From Antedon mediterranea (Eukaryota > Echinodermata > Crinoidea > Comatulida > Antedonidae): a DNA stretch of 64,000 bases. Made by a program: the position numbers and the translations under genes. The stretch spans positions 248,001 through 312,000 of the forward strand of contig NC_092679.1 of assembly GCF_964355755.1 (NCBI RefSeq), given 5' to 3'. The notes beneath the pieces are model-generated. The model was not told the DNA's origin. It ran no database searches and saw only the letters and a program-made list of their open reading frames with translations. Positions 61,301 through 64,000 of this stretch are shown here, in pieces (the stretch's first letter is position 1; each line of letters starts with the position of its first letter).

Positions 61301-64000
61301 CACAGCTGACTTAGGCAGAAACACAAAAAACAAAATAACAAAATTTAATAGCATCAGCTCTTCGGATTAAAATTAACACTGATGATTTTAGAAAAGGAAA
61401 GTAGCAATAAAAGAGAAAAAATTTGAAACAAATGGGTTAAAAAATATACTATAAAAATGTATTTCTTATTTTATTTTAAAAAACATGAGTCTCCTCTCCT
61501 TAATTGCCTAAGTCACACAGCTGACTTAGGCAGAAACACAAAAAACGATCTGAGCATGTGCAAATATATATAAAAGTACTCGGATAATGTACAGATGGCA
61601 GTATAATGATATAAGCAGTGAGTTAGGCAGATCATAAGTCAGCTCTGTTTAATTGCCTAAGTCACACAGCTGACTTAGGCAGAAACACGAAAAATATGGT
61701 ATATTGATATAAGCAGTGAGTTAGGCAGATCATAAGTCAGCTCTGTTTAATTGCCTAAGTCACACAGCTGACTTAGGCAGAAACACGAAAAATATAGTAT
61801 ATTGATATAAGCAGTGAGTTAGGCAGATCATAAGTCAGCTCTGTTTAATTGCCTAAGTCACACAGCTGACTTAGGCAGAAACACGAAAAATATAGTATAT
61901 TGATATAAGCAGTGAGTTAGGCAGATCATAAGTCAGCTCTCCTTAATTGCCTAAGTCACACAGCTGACTTAGGCAGAAACACGAAAAATATAGTATATTG
62001 ATATAAGCAGTGAGTTAGGCAGATCATAAGTCAGCTCTCCTTAATTGCCTAAGTCACACAGCTGACTTAGGCAGAAAACACGAAAAATATAGTATATTGA
62101 TATAAGCAGTGAGTTAGGCAGAAAAACAAAACAAAATATGACTTATAGACACTTTTGTTATGAGGCTGTCGATATCATCTGTATACAAAAAATTCTACCT
62201 TTAAGTAACAAAATGTAATAGCATCAGCTCTTCAGATTAAAATTAACACTGATGATTTTAGAAAAAGAAAGTAGCAATAAAAGAGAAATAATTTGTAACA
62301 AATGGGTTAAAAAATATACTATAAAAATGTATTTCTTATTTTATTTAAAAAAACATGAGTCTCCTCTCCTTAATTGCCTAAGTCACACAGCTGACTTAGG
62401 CAGAAACACAAAAAACGATCTGAGCATGTGCAAATGTATATAAAAGTACTCGGATAATGTACAGATGGCAGTATAATGATATAAGCATTGAGTTAGGCAG
62501 ATCATAAGTCAGCTCTCCTTAATTGCCTAAGTCACACAGCTGACTTAGGCAGAAACACGAAAAATATAGTATATTGATATAAGCAGTGAGTTAGGCAGAT
62601 CATAAGTCAGCTCTGTTTAATTGCCTAAGTCACACAGCTGACTTAGGCAGAAAACACGAAAAATATAGTATATTGATATAAGCAGTGAGTTAGGCAGAAA
62701 AACAAAACAAAATTATGACTTAGACACTTTTGTTATTAGGCTGTCGATATCATCTATATACAAAAAAATGCTACCTTTAAGTAACAAAATGTAATAGCAT
62801 CAACTCTTCAGATTAAAATTAACACTGATGATTTTAGAAAAAGAAAGTAGCAATAAAAGAGAAAGAATTTGTAACAAATGGGTTAAAAAATATACTATAA
62901 AAAGGTATTTCTTATTTTATTTTAAAAAACATGAGTCTCCTCTCCTTAATTGCCTAAGTCACACAGCTGACTTAGGCAGAAACACAAAAAACGATCTGAG
63001 CATGTGCAAATGTATATAAAAGTACTCGGATAATGTACAGATGGCAGTATAATGATATAAGCAGTGAGTTACGCAGATCATAAGTCAGCTCTCCTTAATT
63101 GCCTAAGTCACACAGCTGACTTAGGCAGAAACACAAAAAATATAGTATATTGATATAAGCAGTGAGTTAGGCAGATCATAAGTCAGCTCTGTTTAATTGC
63201 CTAAGTCACACAGCTGACTTAGGCAGAAAACAGGAAAAATATAGTATATTGATATAAGCAGTGAGTTAGGCAGATCATAAGTCAGCTCTCCTTAATTGCC
63301 TAAGTCACACAGCTGACTTAGGCAGAAACACGAAAAATATAGTATATTGATATAAGCAGTGAGTTAGGCAGAAAAACAAAAAAATATTATGACTGAGACA
63401 CTTTTGTTATGAGGCTGTCGATATCATCTATATACAAAAAATGCTACCTTTAAGTAACAAAATGTAATATAGCATCAACTCTTCAGATTAAAATTAACAC
63501 TGATGATTTTAGAAAAAGAAAGTAGCAATACAAGAGAAAGAATTTGTAACAAATGGGTTAAAAAATATTATATAAAAATGTATTTCTTATTTTATTTAAA
63601 AAAACATGAGTCTCCTCTCCTTAATTGCCTAAGTCACACAGCTGACTTAGGCAGAAACACAAAAAACGATCTGAGCATGTGCAAATGTATATAAAAGTAC
63701 TCGGATAATGTACAGATGGCAGTATAATGATATAAGCAGTGAGTTAGGCAGATCATAAGTCAGGTCTCCTTAATTGCCTAAGTCACACAGCTGACTTAGG
63801 CAGAAACACGAAAAATATAGTATATTGATATAAGCAGTGAGTTAGGTAGATCATAAGTCAGCTCTGTTTAATTGCCTAAGTCACACAGCTGACTTAGGCA
63901 GAAAACACGAAAAATATAGTATATTGATATAAGCAGTGAGTTAGGCAGATCATAAGTCAGCTCTCCTTAATTGCCTAAGTCACACAGCTGACTTAGGCAG
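58335..64000. repeat. Hairpin satellite array with 98-bp units and longer interspersed units
   Basis: The core 98-bp unit contains TGCCTAAGTCA-CACAGC-TGACTTAGGCA, an 11-bp perfect stem with a 6-nt loop, then GAAACACGAAAAATATAGTA and GATATAAGCAGTGAGTTAGG. I count about 30 hairpin copies. Nine longer segments (ATGATTTTAGAAAAAGAAAG type, at 58528, 59102, 59571, 60241, 61167, 61382, 62252, 62828 and 63503) alternate with one to several 98-bp units, a higher-order pattern. The array continues past the window end. Confidence 0.93.

Overview
The window is nuclear DNA of an animal. Genes are split by phase-consistent introns, the non-coding DNA is AT-rich, and transposon relics and tandem repeats are dense. 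The gene set is clearly metazoan (alpha-actinin, crooked neck-like, NatB catalytic subunit, MOCS3, a C11orf68/BLES03 homologue). AGGCCTA-rich patches, TTAA-flanked MITEs and a CR1-like LINE with a 2A-like motif suggest a marine deuterostome invertebrate, perhaps an echinoderm. The phylum is inference only; no mitochondrial or rRNA marker is present.

Layout. 1-2077: no gene, two MITE-like elements. 2078-5671 (+): MOCS3, 11 exons. 7212-8035 (-): a two-exon PH-domain protein ending in a CAAX box. 8268-9700 (+): a two-exon C11orf68 (UPF0696) homologue, head-to-head with the PH gene. 10331-12852 (+): NAA20, six exons. 14357-19513 (+): CRNKL1, 14 exons. 22556-50043 (+): alpha-actinin, 22 exons per transcript, with an 8.6 kb first intron, three alternative copies of exon 4 and a probable 48-nt cassette exon. 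53342-56773 (+): an uninterrupted 1143-residue LINE ORF. 57062-64000: tandem-repeat DNA, a nested 635-bp duplication and then a hairpin-containing satellite that runs off the window end.

Two observations stand out. (1) Six introns in four genes carry U12-type (minor spliceosome) donors with branch-point-like motifs 11-15 nt before the acceptor: three in MOCS3, one in NAA20, one AT-AC intron in CRNKL1 and one in alpha-actinin. That is six of about 51 introns I could place, and each was confirmed by reading frame and homology across the junction. (2) Alpha-actinin has three tandem 88-nt exons encoding alternative versions of the CH1-CH2 junction. Because 88 is not a multiple of three, only transcripts carrying exactly one copy stay in frame. 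The following intron holds a ~1.25 kb array of a 32-bp minisatellite.

The host genes are not an operon or pathway. They serve sulfur transfer (MOCS3), N-terminal acetylation (NAA20), splicing (CRNKL1) and actin cross-linking (alpha-actinin). NAA20 and CRNKL1 are also neighbours in human, so that pair looks like old microsynteny. All gene identities come from reading the translations against remembered family features; no search was run.
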